Counted from the first letter of the stretch, positions 1 to 8,137 are shown. The stretch: DNA of 33,953 nt from Candidatus Iainarchaeum sp. (GCA_016198165.1 JACQJF010000049.1:1-33953); one strand, 5' to 3'. Notes: generated by a model from the letters alone, not told the origin. Numbers and translations are program-made.

Positions 1-7
1 CGTCCAG

Positions 8-37
8 ATGCCCCGCGCTCTTGGCGCGGGGTAATTC
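8..37. repeat. Dispersed hairpin element, copy 1
   Basis: A perfect 8-bp stem (CCCCGCGC at 11-18, GCGCGGGG at 24-31) is preceded by ATG and runs into GGTAATTC. The same layout, ATG then stem-loop then GGTAATAC, recurs at 6031-6062 and 11079-11108 with different stem sequences. It lies just downstream of the ileS stop codon, so it could also act as a transcript-end hairpin for ileS. Membership in the repeat family is inferred from the shared flanks. Confidence 0.5.
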
Positions 38-45
38 ACTTTTTT

Positions 46-2892
46 TCAGGCTTTTTTTACTTCCACGTAAAAGCTCTTGTCAAGGAGTTTTTCCAGTTTT
101 CCGCCCGCGTTTTTTGTCACGGTCAGGGTTTCTTCCTCAAGCCTTTTGCGGAATTTTTCCAGGAACTCTCTGTCATCACAATCAATGAGGAGGATTGCCT
201 GTTCGCGGGGGTTTAACCCGGCTTGTTTTCTTTTCTCCTGCACCTGCCTGCGCAGTTCCGTGAATTCCCACTCGCCGCGCAGGTCATCGTCGACCGTTTT
301 TTCAATGAACAATGCGAATGCGGCTGTTTCTTTTTCCGCGAAATCGCCTGTGGGTTTTTCCGTTGACTCATTTATTTCCATGACATTGCACATGCCTGCA
401 AGCACTTTGAGGGTTTTTGACAATTCGTGCCCGGTTTTTGTTTTCACGACGAGTTTTTTGAGGGGCCAGCGCCTTCGGAATCCAAGCTCTTCGCGCAGGC
501 TGAATGCCGCCTGTGCGGCTTCTTTTGCAAGGCCCATTTCCTTTTCAAGCGCTTCATCAATTTCATGCTCTATTGGACAACAGAGTTCGAGCAGGTGCAC
601 CGATTCGGCCGCTCCTTTGTCTTTCACCTGCCGGTAATAGTGCTCTGCAAAGTGTGGCATGAGGGGTGCAGTCAGGCGCAGAAGCGAGTGGATTGCCTCT
701 TTCAGTGCAAATGCGGCTCCGCTTGCGCTGCTCGTGTCTTCCCTGTCGCGGATAATCTGTATGTATGTCCTGCTCAGGTCTTCGAGTATGAATTCCTGGA
801 GCAAAGTGGTTGTTTTCGAGAAAGTGTAGTTGTTGTAGTTTTCCAGGCATTCTTTTTCAAGTTTGCCAAGCCTGCTTAAAAGCCACTTGTCTTCAGTTAA
901 AAGCCCCGGTTTTTTGGAAGCCTTGTCCGCGTAGTATGTCATGTAATAGTTGAGCGTGTTGTGGAACGTGTTTGCAATGCGCGCAATTTCCTTGAAAGCG
1001 TTCCAGTCAAACGAGAAATCCTCGCCCCTGGATTCTGACGCGAGAAAGTAGCGCAGGAAGTCGCGGTTGTGTTTTGCAATCGCTTCATGGGGCGTGATTA
1101 TGTTTCCCTGGCTTTTGCTCATCTTGTTGCGGTTCATGTCAAGCACCAGGCCGTGCATGGCGATTGCCTTGAATGGCTTTTTGTCAAAGGAAATCACGCT
1201 CGTGATGAGTTGTGAGTTCCACCATCCCCTTATCTGGTCCTTGCCCTCGATGTTGAGGTCAGCGGGCCAGAATTTTTCAAACTCCCCCTTTTTCTGCGGG
1301 TATCCAAGCGAGCTCCAAGAGGCCGGGCCGGAGTCAAACCACACGTCCAAAACTTCCGGCACGCGCTTCATTTCGCCGCCGCACCTGCACTTGATTGTCA
1401 CTTTGTCTATCCATGGCTTGTGCAGTTCAAAATCGTTTTTTGTCCCGGAGAGTTTTTTGAGTTCCTGTTTTGAGGAAACGACCTTTTTCTCCCCGCATGC
1501 ACCGCAGACCCATATTGGGAGGGGCGTGCCCCAGTAGCGCTGCCTTGAAACCGGCCAGTCGGATAGGCTTTCAAGCCAGTTCTCAAACCTTGACCTGCCG
1601 TAAGGTGGTGTCCAGTAGACTTCCTCGTTGAGCTCCATGAGGCGCTTCCGTATGCCAGTTATCCTGAAGAACCACTGGGGGCTTGCAAGCATTAAAAGCG
1701 GGTTTTTGCATCTCCAGCAGAAGGGGTAATCATGCGTGTACTTTTCTTCAAGCAGCACCGCGCCTTTTTCCTTTAAGTCCTTGATTATTTCCGTGTTTGC
1801 TGGCCTTGCTTTTTTTCCCTCGTATTTTCCGCCCAGTTTGTTGAATGTCCCGTTGAGTTCCACGGGCACTATGACAGGCAGGCCGTGTTTTGTTCCTTCC
1901 TCGAAGTCTTCTTTGCCGTGCCCTGGCGCGGTGTGGACAAGGCCGGTTCCTTGCGCGAGGTCCACGTATTTTTCGCTTGGAATCACCCTGTAAGCTCCCT
2001 TCAATTCCCCGACATTGATTAGGTCCTTGAGCGGGTTTGTGTATTCGAGGCCGACGAGCTGTTTTCCGCTGAACTCTTTTTTCACTTTGAACTTTGCCCT
2101 CATTTTTGCAGCCACTTTTTCAACCATGGCCTTTGCAATTATGAGTGTTTGGCCATCGTGCTCTGCTTCAACGTAGTCGAAACCCGGGTTGGCCATTACC
2201 CCCGTGTTTCCGGGGAGCGTCCATGGCGTGGTTGTCCAGATGACGAGAAACTTTCTGTTTTCTCCCCTGACTGGAAATTTTACGTACACCGAGTCGTCTG
2301 TCTGTTTTGCATACTCGATTTCGTTGAATGCAACCGCGGTTTCGCACCTCGGGCACACGTGCACGGAGTACTTGCCGAGGTAAAGGAGGCCTTTTTCGTG
2401 CGCGCGGGAAAAAGTCCACCACATTGACTCGATGTACCTGTCGTCAAGCGTGAGGTACGGGTTTTCCCAGTCCATCCACACGCCAAGGTCGTAGAACTCG
2501 CCGTTCATGATTTCGATGAATTCGGTTGCGAATTTTTTGCATTCGTTGACGAACTTTTCCACGCCGAATTCTTCTATCTGTTTCTTGTTTTTGAAACCCA
2601 GCTTTGCCTCGACCTTGTTTTCAATGGGCAGGCCGTGCGTGTCGTATCCAGGCTGGTCGCGTACTTCAAATCCCTGCATTCGCTTCATCCTCATTGCAAT
2701 GTCCTTGAGGACTTTGTTGAGGGCGGTTCCCATGTGGATGTGCCCAGAGGCGTATGGCGGGCCGTCAATTAGGTAAAAAGTTTTTTTCGCGCCTTTGTTT
2801 TTCGTGCGCGCTTTTTGCGGTACGCGGTTTTTTTCCCAGAATTGCCGCACTTCCTCTTCCGCGGCCAAAGAATAGGGTTTTAGTGTCTGCAT
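46..2892 (-). CDS. ileS: Isoleucyl-tRNA synthetase
   Basis: Class I aminoacyl-tRNA synthetase that charges tRNA-Ile with isoleucine in the cytoplasm. The 948-residue product shows the HIGH-type motif HIHMG at residues 51-55, after PPYASG, and the KMSKS signature at 590-594 followed by QGN. Between them is the large CP1 editing insertion with several CxxC pairs (CPRC, CWRC, CGAC) that probably bind zinc. The last 250 or so residues are the helical anticodon-binding region. At 948 residues it is somewhat shorter than many archaeal IleRS proteins, mainly at the C-terminus. The ATG at 2892 is the natural start, since the motif spacing from it is normal. A tRNA-Ile gene lies upstream on the same strand, separated by a hairpin-rich leader of about 170 nt, so the two may be co-transcribed. 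Confidence 0.97.
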   Translation of the reverse strand: MQTLKPYSLAAEEEVRQFWEKNRVPQKARTKNKGAKKTFYLIDGPPYASGHIHMGTALNKVLKDIAMRMKRMQGFEVRDQPGYDTHGLPIENKVEAKLGFKNKKQIEEFGVEKFVNECKKFATEFIEIMNGEFYDLGVWMDWENPYLTLDDRYIESMWWTFSRAHEKGLLYLGKYSVHVCPRCETAVAFNEIEYAKQTDDSVYVKFPVRGENRKFLVIWTTTPWTLPGNTGVMANPGFDYVEAEHDGQTLIIAKAMVEKVAAKMRAKFKVKKEFSGKQLVGLEYTNPLKDLINVGELKGAYRVIPSEKYVDLAQGTGLVHTAPGHGKEDFEEGTKHGLPVIVPVELNGTFNKLGGKYEGKKARPANTEIIKDLKEKGAVLLEEKYTHDYPFCWRCKNPLLMLASPQWFFRITGIRKRLMELNEEVYWTPPYGRSRFENWLESLSDWPVSRQRYWGTPLPIWVCGACGEKKVVSSKQELKKLSGTKNDFELHKPWIDKVTIKCRCGGEMKRVPEVLDVWFDSGPASWSSLGYPQKKGEFEKFWPADLNIEGKDQIRGWWNSQLITSVISFDKKPFKAIAMHGLVLDMNRNKMSKSQGNIITPHEAIAKHNRDFLRYFLASESRGEDFSFDWNAFKEIARIANTFHNTLNYYMTYYADKASKKPGLLTEDKWLLSRLGKLEKECLENYNNYTFSKTTTLLQEFILEDLSRTYIQIIRDREDTSSASGAAFALKEAIHSLLRLTAPLMPHFAEHYYRQVKDKGAAESVHLLELCCPIEHEIDEALEKEMGLAKEAAQAAFSLREELGFRRRWPLKKLVVKTKTGHELSKTLKVLAGMCNVMEINESTEKPTGDFAEKETAAFALFIEKTVDDDLRGEWEFTELRRQVQEKRKQAGLNPREQAILLIDCDDREFLEKFRKRLEEETLTVTKNAGGKLEKLLDKSFYVEVKKA

Positions 2893-2908
2893 TCAAAACC
2901 AAGCTCTC

Positions 2909-2992
2909 ATATTACCGGGGCCTGTGCAGGGCTAGCGGCCAAGGGTAATACTGTCCTACCGCCCCGTCGCAGACGGGGCCATGCACGCGGTG
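2909..2992 (-). repeat. Dispersed hairpin element, copy 2
   Basis: On the minus strand this reads ACCGCGTGCATG, an 8-bp stem (GCCCCGTC/GACGGGGC, plus positions 2961-2968 and 2972-2979), then a GGTAGGACAGTATTACC linker, then a GC-rich segment closed by GGTAATAT. The TATTACC and GGTAATA ends form an inverted repeat around 2909-2949. The linkers match copy 4 near 11.1 kb almost exactly, while the stem differs but remains complementary. It occupies the leader between tRNA-Ile and ileS. Confidence 0.65.
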
Positions 2993-3032
2993 TGACAACA
3001 AACAGGCAACTGAACAATAACTTCAATGTTTC

Positions 3033-3062
3033 TTTTGCCGGTTTGTTGCGGACGCAACCGTT
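3033..3062 (-). repeat. 30-nt hairpin repeat (partner at 26033)
   Basis: The minus strand reads AACGGTTGCGTCCGCAAC followed by AAACCGGCAAAA. Nearly the same sequence occurs on the plus strand at 26033-26064. The core TTGCGTCCGCAA is an interrupted palindrome. It lies a few nt downstream of tRNA-Ile. What it does is unknown. Confidence 0.6.
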
Positions 3063-3065
3063 CAT

Positions 3066-3177
3066 GGGAATAGGAGGATTTGAACCTCCGACACGTGGCG
3101 CGCTTACGCCAATCAACAAAAAAATTTCCTGAAAGGTGTTATAAGACCACTGCTCTACCAGGCTGAGCTATACTCCC
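3066..3177 (-). tRNA. tRNA-Ile(UAU) with a 39-nt intron
   Basis: A complete cloverleaf can be drawn on the minus strand. The acceptor is GGGAGTA/TATTCCC, the D stem GCTC/GAGC, the anticodon stem GTGGT/GCCAC, and the T arm GGAGG-TTCAAAT-CCTCC. The mature tRNA is 73 nt without CCA. The anticodon loop reads C-T-TAT-A-C once an intron at plus 3101-3139 is removed, giving anticodon UAU and splicing at the canonical 37/38 position. The intron junction forms a textbook bulge-helix-bulge: the 4-bp central helix is CTTA/TAAG, with 3-nt bulges TAA and CGC. The inner helix (CACC against GGCG) has one mismatch. ileS follows downstream. Most archaea read AUA with an agmatidine-modified CAU tRNA, so a UAU tRNA-Ile is uncommon. 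Confidence 0.9.
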
Positions 3178-3220
3178 GAAAAAGCAAGAAATTACCTGAA
3201 TAAACTCTCCACCAAAAAGG

Positions 3221-3229
3221 GTTAAATAC
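3221..3229 (-). promoter_or_regulatory. Candidate TATA box for tRNA-Ile
   Basis: The minus strand reads GTATTTAAC about 45 nt upstream of the tRNA 5' end, which would place transcription initiation in the short leader. It is AT-rich within a mixed-composition region. Motif recognition only. Confidence 0.35.
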
Positions 3230-3273
3230 TTTATCTGCAGGCGCTCGTAGCACTTGCCTTTCCCTGTGGGTGG

Positions 3274-3312
3274 AAAATAAAAAAAAGAAGAAAAAAAGGG
3301 AGGTTTTTTTTT
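3274..3312 (-). terminator. U-tract terminator after the TM-helix protein gene
   Basis: Downstream of the stop at 3324 the minus strand has an A-tract, CCTCCC, and then two long T runs. Archaeal RNA polymerase commonly terminates at such U-tracts. A similar T-rich tail follows the thermosome gene. Confidence 0.45.
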
Positions 3313-3323
3313 GGGGAATGTTT

Positions 3324-4010
3324 TTATTTGATGTTTTTCCTGAATTCCTGGATGAATGACCTTGCATCATCCCTGAATGCAAGCCCTATGCTCAACCCGA
3401 ATATGAGTGCGAGCGTGAGCACGAATGCCCCGAATGCCAGGAGGAAAACGCTTTCAAGCACGAAAATGTCTATTCCGACTGCCCTCAGTGAAACGAGAAC
3501 CATGACATAAACAACCGTGAATTCAATTATGGTGCCAATGGTTTTCTTGTACTTGTGGTCAGTTGCTTCGAACTTGTTTCTCACGAACCTTCCAAGCAGC
3601 ACTCCCATTGTCACTACTATTGCTGCAAACAATGCGAGCGGTGCAAAGTAAGTGACTGCGTTCATGAATGTCCTGATTGAGGCAAGTCCCACAAACTCTG
3701 TTGACTGTGCAATGAAAATGATTATTATGTACCATTTTATGAATGACCCTGCAAGGCTTGAGAGTTCTACTCCTCCGATGGAGTCGTGGAGATGGTGCTG
3801 TTCGGCCCATTCATCGAGCTTGAGTGCTTTCAGCGCGTTTTTGACAACTATTTTTGCAAAGTACCCAATGACCCATCCTATGATTATCAGGAGGACTGCC
3901 ATTGCGATTCCCACAATCACCTGGGGCAATTGTGCAAAAATTTTCCTTTGCGCTGTCAAAAGAGCGTCCCAGAGCAATGATAGAGTATAATCCAAGTATG
4001 TTGTCGCCAT
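3324..4010 (-). CDS. TM-helix membrane protein related to MscS channels, without the MscS beta domain
   Basis: The 228-residue protein has about five hydrophobic segments, near residues 30-52, 88-110, 115-140, 158-180 and 185-212. Two glycine-rich helices of the type seen in conserved TM-helix (PF05552) proteins are present. The segment VGLASIRTFMNAVTYF and the C-terminal GLSIGLAF-RDDARSFIQEF also resemble that family. The family is usually annotated as mechanosensitive-channel related. The cytoplasmic beta-rich MscS domain that would make a full channel is absent, so its role as a pore is uncertain. The ATG at 4010 places the first helix after a short amphipathic N-terminus. It stands alone on the minus strand with a T-rich terminator behind it. 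Confidence 0.7.
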   Translation of the reverse strand: MATTYLDYTLSLLWDALLTAQRKIFAQLPQVIVGIAMAVLLIIIGWVIGYFAKIVVKNALKALKLDEWAEQHHLHDSIGGVELSSLAGSFIKWYIIIIFIAQSTEFVGLASIRTFMNAVTYFAPLALFAAIVVTMGVLLGRFVRNKFEATDHKYKKTIGTIIEFTVVYVMVLVSLRAVGIDIFVLESVFLLAFGAFVLTLALIFGLSIGLAFRDDARSFIQEFRKNIK

Positions 4011-4149
4011 TTGAAAAAATCACTAATTGAAGTAGACATAACTAATATATAAGCTTTACTGGCCGCTGTTTTTTTTTCCACCGGTGGCGCTGTAAAAAAA
4101 ATCTGCGGGATTTATTTTTTGGAAATTTTTTTCCCCTCTCGGAATCTGT

Positions 4150-4180
4150 CCGGGGGCAAAATAAAAAAAAAGAAAATAAT
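4150..4180 (-). terminator. U-tract terminator after the thermosome gene
   Basis: After the stop codon at 4194 the minus strand runs into ATTATTTTC followed by nine T residues and ATTTTGCC. This is a plausible archaeal U-tract terminator without a strong hairpin. Confidence 0.45.
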
Positions 4181-4193
4181 TTGGAATGGAGTT

Positions 4194-5852
4194 TTACATG
4201 TCCATTCCTTCCATTCCGCCCATGCCGCCGCCCATTCCGGGTGGCATTTTTCCGCCTCCGCCTTTGCTGCTTCCTGCGATGATGTCATCTATTCTCAGGA
4301 GCATTTCCGCGACTTCGGTGGCACTCGTGATTGCCTGTGTTTTGACTGACAATGGCTCAAGCACTTTTTTGCTTTTCATGTTCTCAAGCTTTGCCGCAAA
4401 CACGTCAACCCCGATAAACTGGCCGCCTTTTGCAGAGTGCTTGGAGCGCAATGACACTAAAGTGTCAAGCGGGTCCATTCCAGCGGTTTCTGCCAGTGTG
4501 CGTGGGATTATTTCGAGTGTTTCGGCGAATGCCTCGATTGCGAGCTGTTCGCGGCCCCCGACGGTCTTTGCATAGTTGCGGAGCCTGTGTGCGACTTCGG
4601 CTTCGCAGCTTCCGCCGCCTGCAAGGACTTTTCCATCGCGCAGTGCTGCGGTTGTGGAGCCGATTGCGTCAGTGACTGCGCGTTCTGCCTCGTCTATGAC
4701 GTGCTCTGTCCCGCCCCTGATTAGGAGTGAGACTGCTTTTGGGTTCTTGCACCCTTCGATGAAAGTCATGCTGTCCCCTGCGATTTTTCTTTCGCGAACA
4801 ACCTGTGCTTTTCCGAGGTCCTGTGCTGAAAGGTCCTTTATCCTTGAGACTACGCGTGCGCCTGTTGCGCGGGCGAGTGCATCCATGTCGGATTTTTTCA
4901 CCCTGCGCACTGCAAGGACTCCTTCTTTTGCGAGGTAGTGCTGTGCAATGTCGTCGATTCCCTTCTGGCAGACAAGGACATTTGCCCCCGCTTTTTTCAC
5001 GGTTTCAACCATGTCGCGCAAAATTTTTTCCTCCTGTTCGAGGAATGCCTGCATTTGCTCCGGGTCGGAAATGCTGATTTTAGTGTCGGTCTCTGGTCCC
5101 TTGATTTCAAATGCCGCGTCGACGAGCGCGATTTTCGCGTCCTCGATTCTTTTGGGCATGCCTGAGTGGACGACTTCCTTGTCGACGATTATGCCTTTCA
5201 CGAGTTCGGAGTCTGCCATTGACCCGCCTGCTTTCTTCTCGACTTTGATGTTTTCCTTGTCGATGACTGTTTTTCCTTCCTCTTCGACCGCGACCTGCCT
5301 TACCGCGGTTACGACGAGTCTTGAAAGCTCCTGTGCGCCATCGGCATTCTTGCCGGTCATTGAAGTGAGGGCGATGTCTTCAAGGGTTTTTGAGTCCTTG
5401 AGGTTGAGTGCCTCGGAAATGTCCGCGTACTCTTCCTTTGCCCTCTTGGCTGCAAGCCTGTATCCCTTGATTATGACCGAAGGGTGGATTTCGTCGTCCA
5501 AAAGCTTTTCGGCTTTCTCCAACAGGCCGCCTGCGAATACTGCCGCAGTGGTCGTGCCGTCGCCGACTTCGCTGTCCTGGGTCTTTGCAACCTCCACCAT
5601 CATTTTTCCTGCCGGGTGGTCAATGCTCATCTCGCCAAGGATTGTCGCCCCGTCGTTTGAAATAGTGATGTCCCCAAGGTCATCGACAATCATTTTGTCC
5701 ATTCCCTTCGGGCCAAGCGTGCTCCGCACGGCGTTTGCCACTGCTTTGGCTATGAGGATGTTTATTCTCTGGGCATCCCTGCCCTTTACTCTCTTGCTTC
5801 CCTCTGTCAGGAAGATAACAGGCTGGTTATAGCCCTGTTGATTGTCAGCCAT
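4194..5852 (-). CDS. thsA: Thermosome subunit (group II chaperonin)
   Basis: ATP-driven cytosolic chaperonin that forms a double ring and folds proteins in a closed cavity. The 552-residue product has [10 protein letters not shown] near residue 43, the conserved ATP-binding GDGTTTAAV near residue 97, and a C-terminal Gly-Met-rich tail ([12 protein letters not shown]) typical of thermosomes. Length and composition match the family. The ATG at 5852 is preceded by a strong ribosome binding site, GGGAGGG at plus 5863-5869. Possible TATA elements on the minus strand lie at about 5950-5957 and 5968-5978. Only one subunit gene is present here; others may exist elsewhere. Confidence 0.98.
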   Translation of the reverse strand: MADNQQGYNQPVIFLTEGSKRVKGRDAQRINILIAKAVANAVRSTLGPKGMDKMIVDDLGDITISNDGATILGEMSIDHPAGKMMVEVAKTQDSEVGDGTTTAAVFAGGLLEKAEKLLDDEIHPSVIIKGYRLAAKRAKEEYADISEALNLKDSKTLEDIALTSMTGKNADGAQELSRLVVTAVRQVAVEEEGKTVIDKENIKVEKKAGGSMADSELVKGIIVDKEVVHSGMPKRIEDAKIALVDAAFEIKGPETDTKISISDPEQMQAFLEQEEKILRDMVETVKKAGANVLVCQKGIDDIAQHYLAKEGVLAVRRVKKSDMDALARATGARVVSRIKDLSAQDLGKAQVVRERKIAGDSMTFIEGCKNPKAVSLLIRGGTEHVIDEAERAVTDAIGSTTAALRDGKVLAGGGSCEAEVAHRLRNYAKTVGGREQLAIEAFAETLEIIPRTLAETAGMDPLDTLVSLRSKHSAKGGQFIGVDVFAAKLENMKSKKVLEPLSVKTQAITSATEVAEMLLRIDDIIAGSSKGGGGKMPPGMGGGMGGMEGMDM

Positions 5853-5949
5853 TGAAAAAAATCCCTCCCATTTTTTTGCTTGTTTTTCAAAAAAAAAAGC
5901 TGAAAAAAACGCTATTTTTTCGCATTGATTTTTTTTCTGCGAATTAACC

Positions 5950-5978
5950 TATTTTAAGCCTGAAAACCTTTAAAAAAC
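5950..5978 (-). promoter_or_regulatory. Candidate thermosome promoter
   Basis: The minus strand contains TTTTTTAAAGG and, 10 nt further downstream, TTAAAATA. Either could serve as the TATA box, giving a 5' leader of about 60-90 nt before the ATG at 5852. I cannot tell which is used. Confidence 0.35.
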
Positions 5979-5999
5979 TAATGACTTTTTTGCTGGATA

Positions 6000-6062
6000 T
6001 GGGCTGCAGGCGTCAGCCCGCACCGCGGTTTATGCGCCATCTTGCGATGGCGCGGTAATACA
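6000..6062 (+). repeat. Dispersed hairpin element, copy 3
   Basis: Two hairpins are joined by a conserved linker. GGGCTG/CAGCCC (6001-6006, 6014-6019) is followed by GCACCGCGGTTTATG, then the perfect 8-bp stem GCGCCATC/GATGGCGC (6034-6041, 6046-6053), then GGTAATAC. The ACCGCG...ATG linker and the GGTAATAC end match copies 2 and 4, but both stems have their own sequence. It lies between the divergent thermosome and kinase genes. Confidence 0.65.
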
Positions 6063-6120
6063 ATCCTGAAATCAAAGCGTTTTTTCTGCTTTAAATTTTC
6101 TTTGCAGGGTCATTTTTTTT

Positions 6121-6693
6121 ATGAAGGAAAGTTTTGTCGTGGATAACCGGGTTTTTTTTGTCGTTGAAAAGATTTCCAAGGGTTATACAAGCGACGTTTT
6201 TTTGGTTGAAGACAAAAACCACAAGCGTTTTGCCCTCAAGGCGGAAAAGCAAAAGTCCCCGCGCAGGGACATGGCTGGAAAAGAGGCCCTTCATCTTTTG
6301 TTTGTGAACGGTTTTGGAATCGGGCCGGCACTTGAATGCTTTGACACGGCACAGCGCGTGGTCGTGCTTGAGCTTGTGGATGGCATGACTTTTGACCGCT
6401 GGCTGTTCCAGAAAAACCCTTCGAAAAAAGTTTTGTCGGCTTTCGTGGAAGAGCTTTTGGAGCAGGGCGGGGCCCTTGACCGAATCGGTATCTCGCATGG
6501 CCAGTTGGCTGGAAAAGGACGCAACATCCTTGTGGCAAAAAACCGGCCCGTGATAATCGACTTTGAAAAAGCTTCCTCCACGAGGCGGTGCAGGAACGAA
6601 AACCAGTTGCGCGCGCTTCTCTTTGAGAACCCCGGCTCTGCGGTTGCGAAAAAGGTCAGGGAAATCCTTAATAATGGAAAAAACCATGAGTAG
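6121..6693 (+). CDS. Predicted small Ser/Thr protein kinase (COG2112-like)
   Basis: A 190-residue protein with a minimal protein-kinase-like fold. The N-lobe has a glycine-loop-like ISKGYTSDVFLVED (residues 18-31) and the VAIK-type lysine in FALKAEK (about residue 40). The C-lobe has GISHGQLAGKGRNILV, an HxxL...N catalytic-loop equivalent, and VIIDFEKAS in the DFG position (about residue 157). Archaeal kinases of this compact type (COG2112, related to the RIO/Bud32 group) have that layout. The usual catalytic Asp of the HxD motif appears as Gly-Gln, so activity is uncertain. The next gene starts inside its 3' end, indicating translational coupling. Target unknown. Confidence 0.65.
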   Translation: MKESFVVDNRVFFVVEKISKGYTSDVFLVEDKNHKRFALKAEKQKSPRRDMAGKEALHLLFVNGFGIGPALECFDTAQRVVVLELVDGMTFDRWLFQKNPSKKVLSAFVEELLEQGGALDRIGISHGQLAGKGRNILVAKNRPVIIDFEKASSTRRCRNENQLRALLFENPGSAVAKKVREILNNGKNHE

Positions 6694-6979
6694 ACTTTGG
6701 TGCGAGGTGAAATCCGGTTTGCCAGGAAATAGAAAACGCGTTAAGCCAAAAAGAGCAATCCCAAAACGACAAATTGCTTCAAATATTAAAAAGATAAGGT
6801 ATCAAATAATCCGCTCTGAATCGATTCTTGCTGGCTTGAGGAAAAATCGTGCCAAACTTGTTTCAGATTGGGCAGCCAGCCATCCACGATACCAAAGGCC
6901 ACGCACATCAGAACAAGCAAAGCAACAGAAGCTGGAATATACTGAACATGTGGGTCTTTTGAGGGCACTTGACATGTAA
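6674..6979 (+). CDS. Small basic hypothetical protein
   Basis: Starting at ATG 6674 (or the second ATG at 6686) gives about 101 residues. The open frame extends further upstream, but that part overlaps the kinase gene and has no start signal. The product is rich in Lys/Arg (KRVKPKRAIPKRQIASN) with a helical middle section, and has no motif I recognise. The start lies 20 nt before the kinase stop codon, so the two are probably co-translated. It resembles the other small basic helical proteins at 7124 and 15838 in style, not clearly in sequence. Confidence 0.5.
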   Translation: MEKTMSRLWCEVKSGLPGNRKRVKPKRAIPKRQIASNIKKIRYQIIRSESILAGLRKNRAKLVSDWAASHPRYQRPRTSEQAKQQKLEYTEHVGLLRALDM

Positions 6980-7123
6980 ATAAATGCAAATGAAGTGGTG
7001 CTTGCATCACAGAGGACGGCGCTTAATCTGCTGGAAGAGCCTCGGGATTGATGCGGGGGATTGAGTTTTTCTTGTTTTGTGTGAAAAAAACCGTGGAATT
7101 ATTTTTTTTGCCGGTGGTGAAAA

Positions 7124-7528
7124 ATGTCTAGGGCTTTTAGGAGAAGGGTCAGGAGACAATTGGCTAAGGTGACGCCGGGTTTTGCAAGGAAACCTATTTT
7201 TAATGCGCATGTCTGGCTCTTGAGAAAAAAACAGGCAATGCGGCTTAAATCGGAAATAAGGGAGTTGAGGAAAAAGCTGGAAAGGGAAAATCTCCTCAGA
7301 GGCCAGGAACTGGCTCTGCTTAGAAGTGCAGCTGATGGGAGTAGGCGAATTTACCCTGGATATGTGCGCGGGGATTCCGGCGAGTATCTATCTCTGCGGA
7401 GGACTAAGTTTGATTTGGCTGCAGCTCAAAAAAACAGTGCTGAGTACATTGCAGAGTTGTCAGCCCAGCTTGAAGGAAAACAAGAAAGGCTTGGAGCGCT
7501 TTTAGCCAGGTTCAGAAAAGGAAAATAG
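7124..7528 (+). CDS. Small basic coiled-coil hypothetical protein
   Basis: 134 residues beginning with a very basic segment (RAFRRRVRRQLAKV), then a heptad-like helix at about residues 38-68 (MRLKSEIRELRKKLEREN) and a second helix at about 105-130 (AELSAQLEGKQERLGAL). A ribosome binding site, GGTGGTGAAAA, directly precedes the ATG. No catalytic motif is visible. The basic N-terminus suggests nucleic-acid or ribosome contact, which is inference. The neighbour on the opposite strand is a histone-fold-like gene. Confidence 0.6.
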   Translation: MSRAFRRRVRRQLAKVTPGFARKPIFNAHVWLLRKKQAMRLKSEIRELRKKLERENLLRGQELALLRSAADGSRRIYPGYVRGDSGEYLSLRRTKFDLAAAQKNSAEYIAELSAQLEGKQERLGALLARFRKGK

Positions 7529-7541
7529 CGCGTTGGTGTTT

Positions 7542-7922
7542 TCATTTCACGAATTTTCTGTCGACTTCGTTGATTAACACGTCGCAGGCTGCCTTGATTG
7601 ACTCAAGCTGCTTGATGATTCTTTCTTTTTCCTTTTCGATGTCCTGGAGGTTCTCATAGGGTTCCACGGCATCGCGAAGCATTGCCCCATCAACATAGGT
7701 GTATGGGTGTGAATCCATTTTTTTCGCGATTCTTTCCACGATTTTTGCAAGCCAGATGTTCATCTGGTCCTTTACCTGGCCTTTTATCTGCTTGCCAGGG
7801 GTCAGGTGTTTTCTGAGCATGTTGACAATCGTTGCCCGTGGAAATGGGAGTTTTGACTCGTCTATTTCGGTTTCATCCCCCGTTTCAACTGCCGTTTGCG
7901 CAAGTTCTTCCTTTACTTCCAA
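7542..7922 (-). CDS. Probable histone-fold protein with C-terminal coiled coil
   Basis: About 126 residues from the TTG at 7922, which sits 6 nt after an AGGGGTG ribosome binding site; an in-frame GTG at 7931 lies inside that site. After an acidic N-terminus the protein reads LPFPRATIVNMLRKHLTP, like helix 1 of archaeal histones. A long central helix follows (QVKDQMNIWLAKIVERIAKK), then TYVDGAMLRDAVEPY in the place of loop 2 and helix 3. The last 40 residues (IEKEKERIIKQLESIKAAC) form a predicted coiled coil. Archaeal histones are about 67 residues long, and variants with a C-terminal coiled coil have been described. The role would be DNA binding or bridging. The assignment rests on helix pattern and short matches. 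Confidence 0.6.
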   Translation of the reverse strand: MEVKEELAQTAVETGDETEIDESKLPFPRATIVNMLRKHLTPGKQIKGQVKDQMNIWLAKIVERIAKKMDSHPYTYVDGAMLRDAVEPYENLQDIEKEKERIIKQLESIKAACDVLINEVDRKFVK

Positions 7923-8137
7923 AAAAAACACCCCTGCCTGATTTTTTTTTTAAAAACCTAAAAAAGCCTGAAAAAAGCCTTCGACTAAATAGGATTATTT
8001 TGCTCCGATAAGTTTTAAATTGGATTTAATCCGGCCTGTTTCAGGGTTTTTCGGGCCGTTTCCTTGGGAACGTTTTAATACCTTTTGATGGAATCTGTTC
8101 AATATTCATTCCATTGATTTTTGGGGGGGTTATTTTT

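Noticed and set aside
4948-5832. A 294-residue plus-strand ORF across the thermosome gene.
   Set aside because: It is antisense to a strongly conserved chaperonin and has serine-rich, low-information content typical of a shadow frame.
6049-6061. GGCGCGGTAATAC resembles the conserved 16S rRNA 530-loop sequence.
   Set aside because: No other rRNA sequence surrounds it, and the match is explained by the hairpin repeat family, whose copies all end in GGTAATAC.
6980-7123. A 26-codon ORF (MQMKWCLHH...) between the two small basic protein genes.
   Set aside because: Too short, no ribosome binding site and no conservation evidence; otherwise nothing is visible in this gap.
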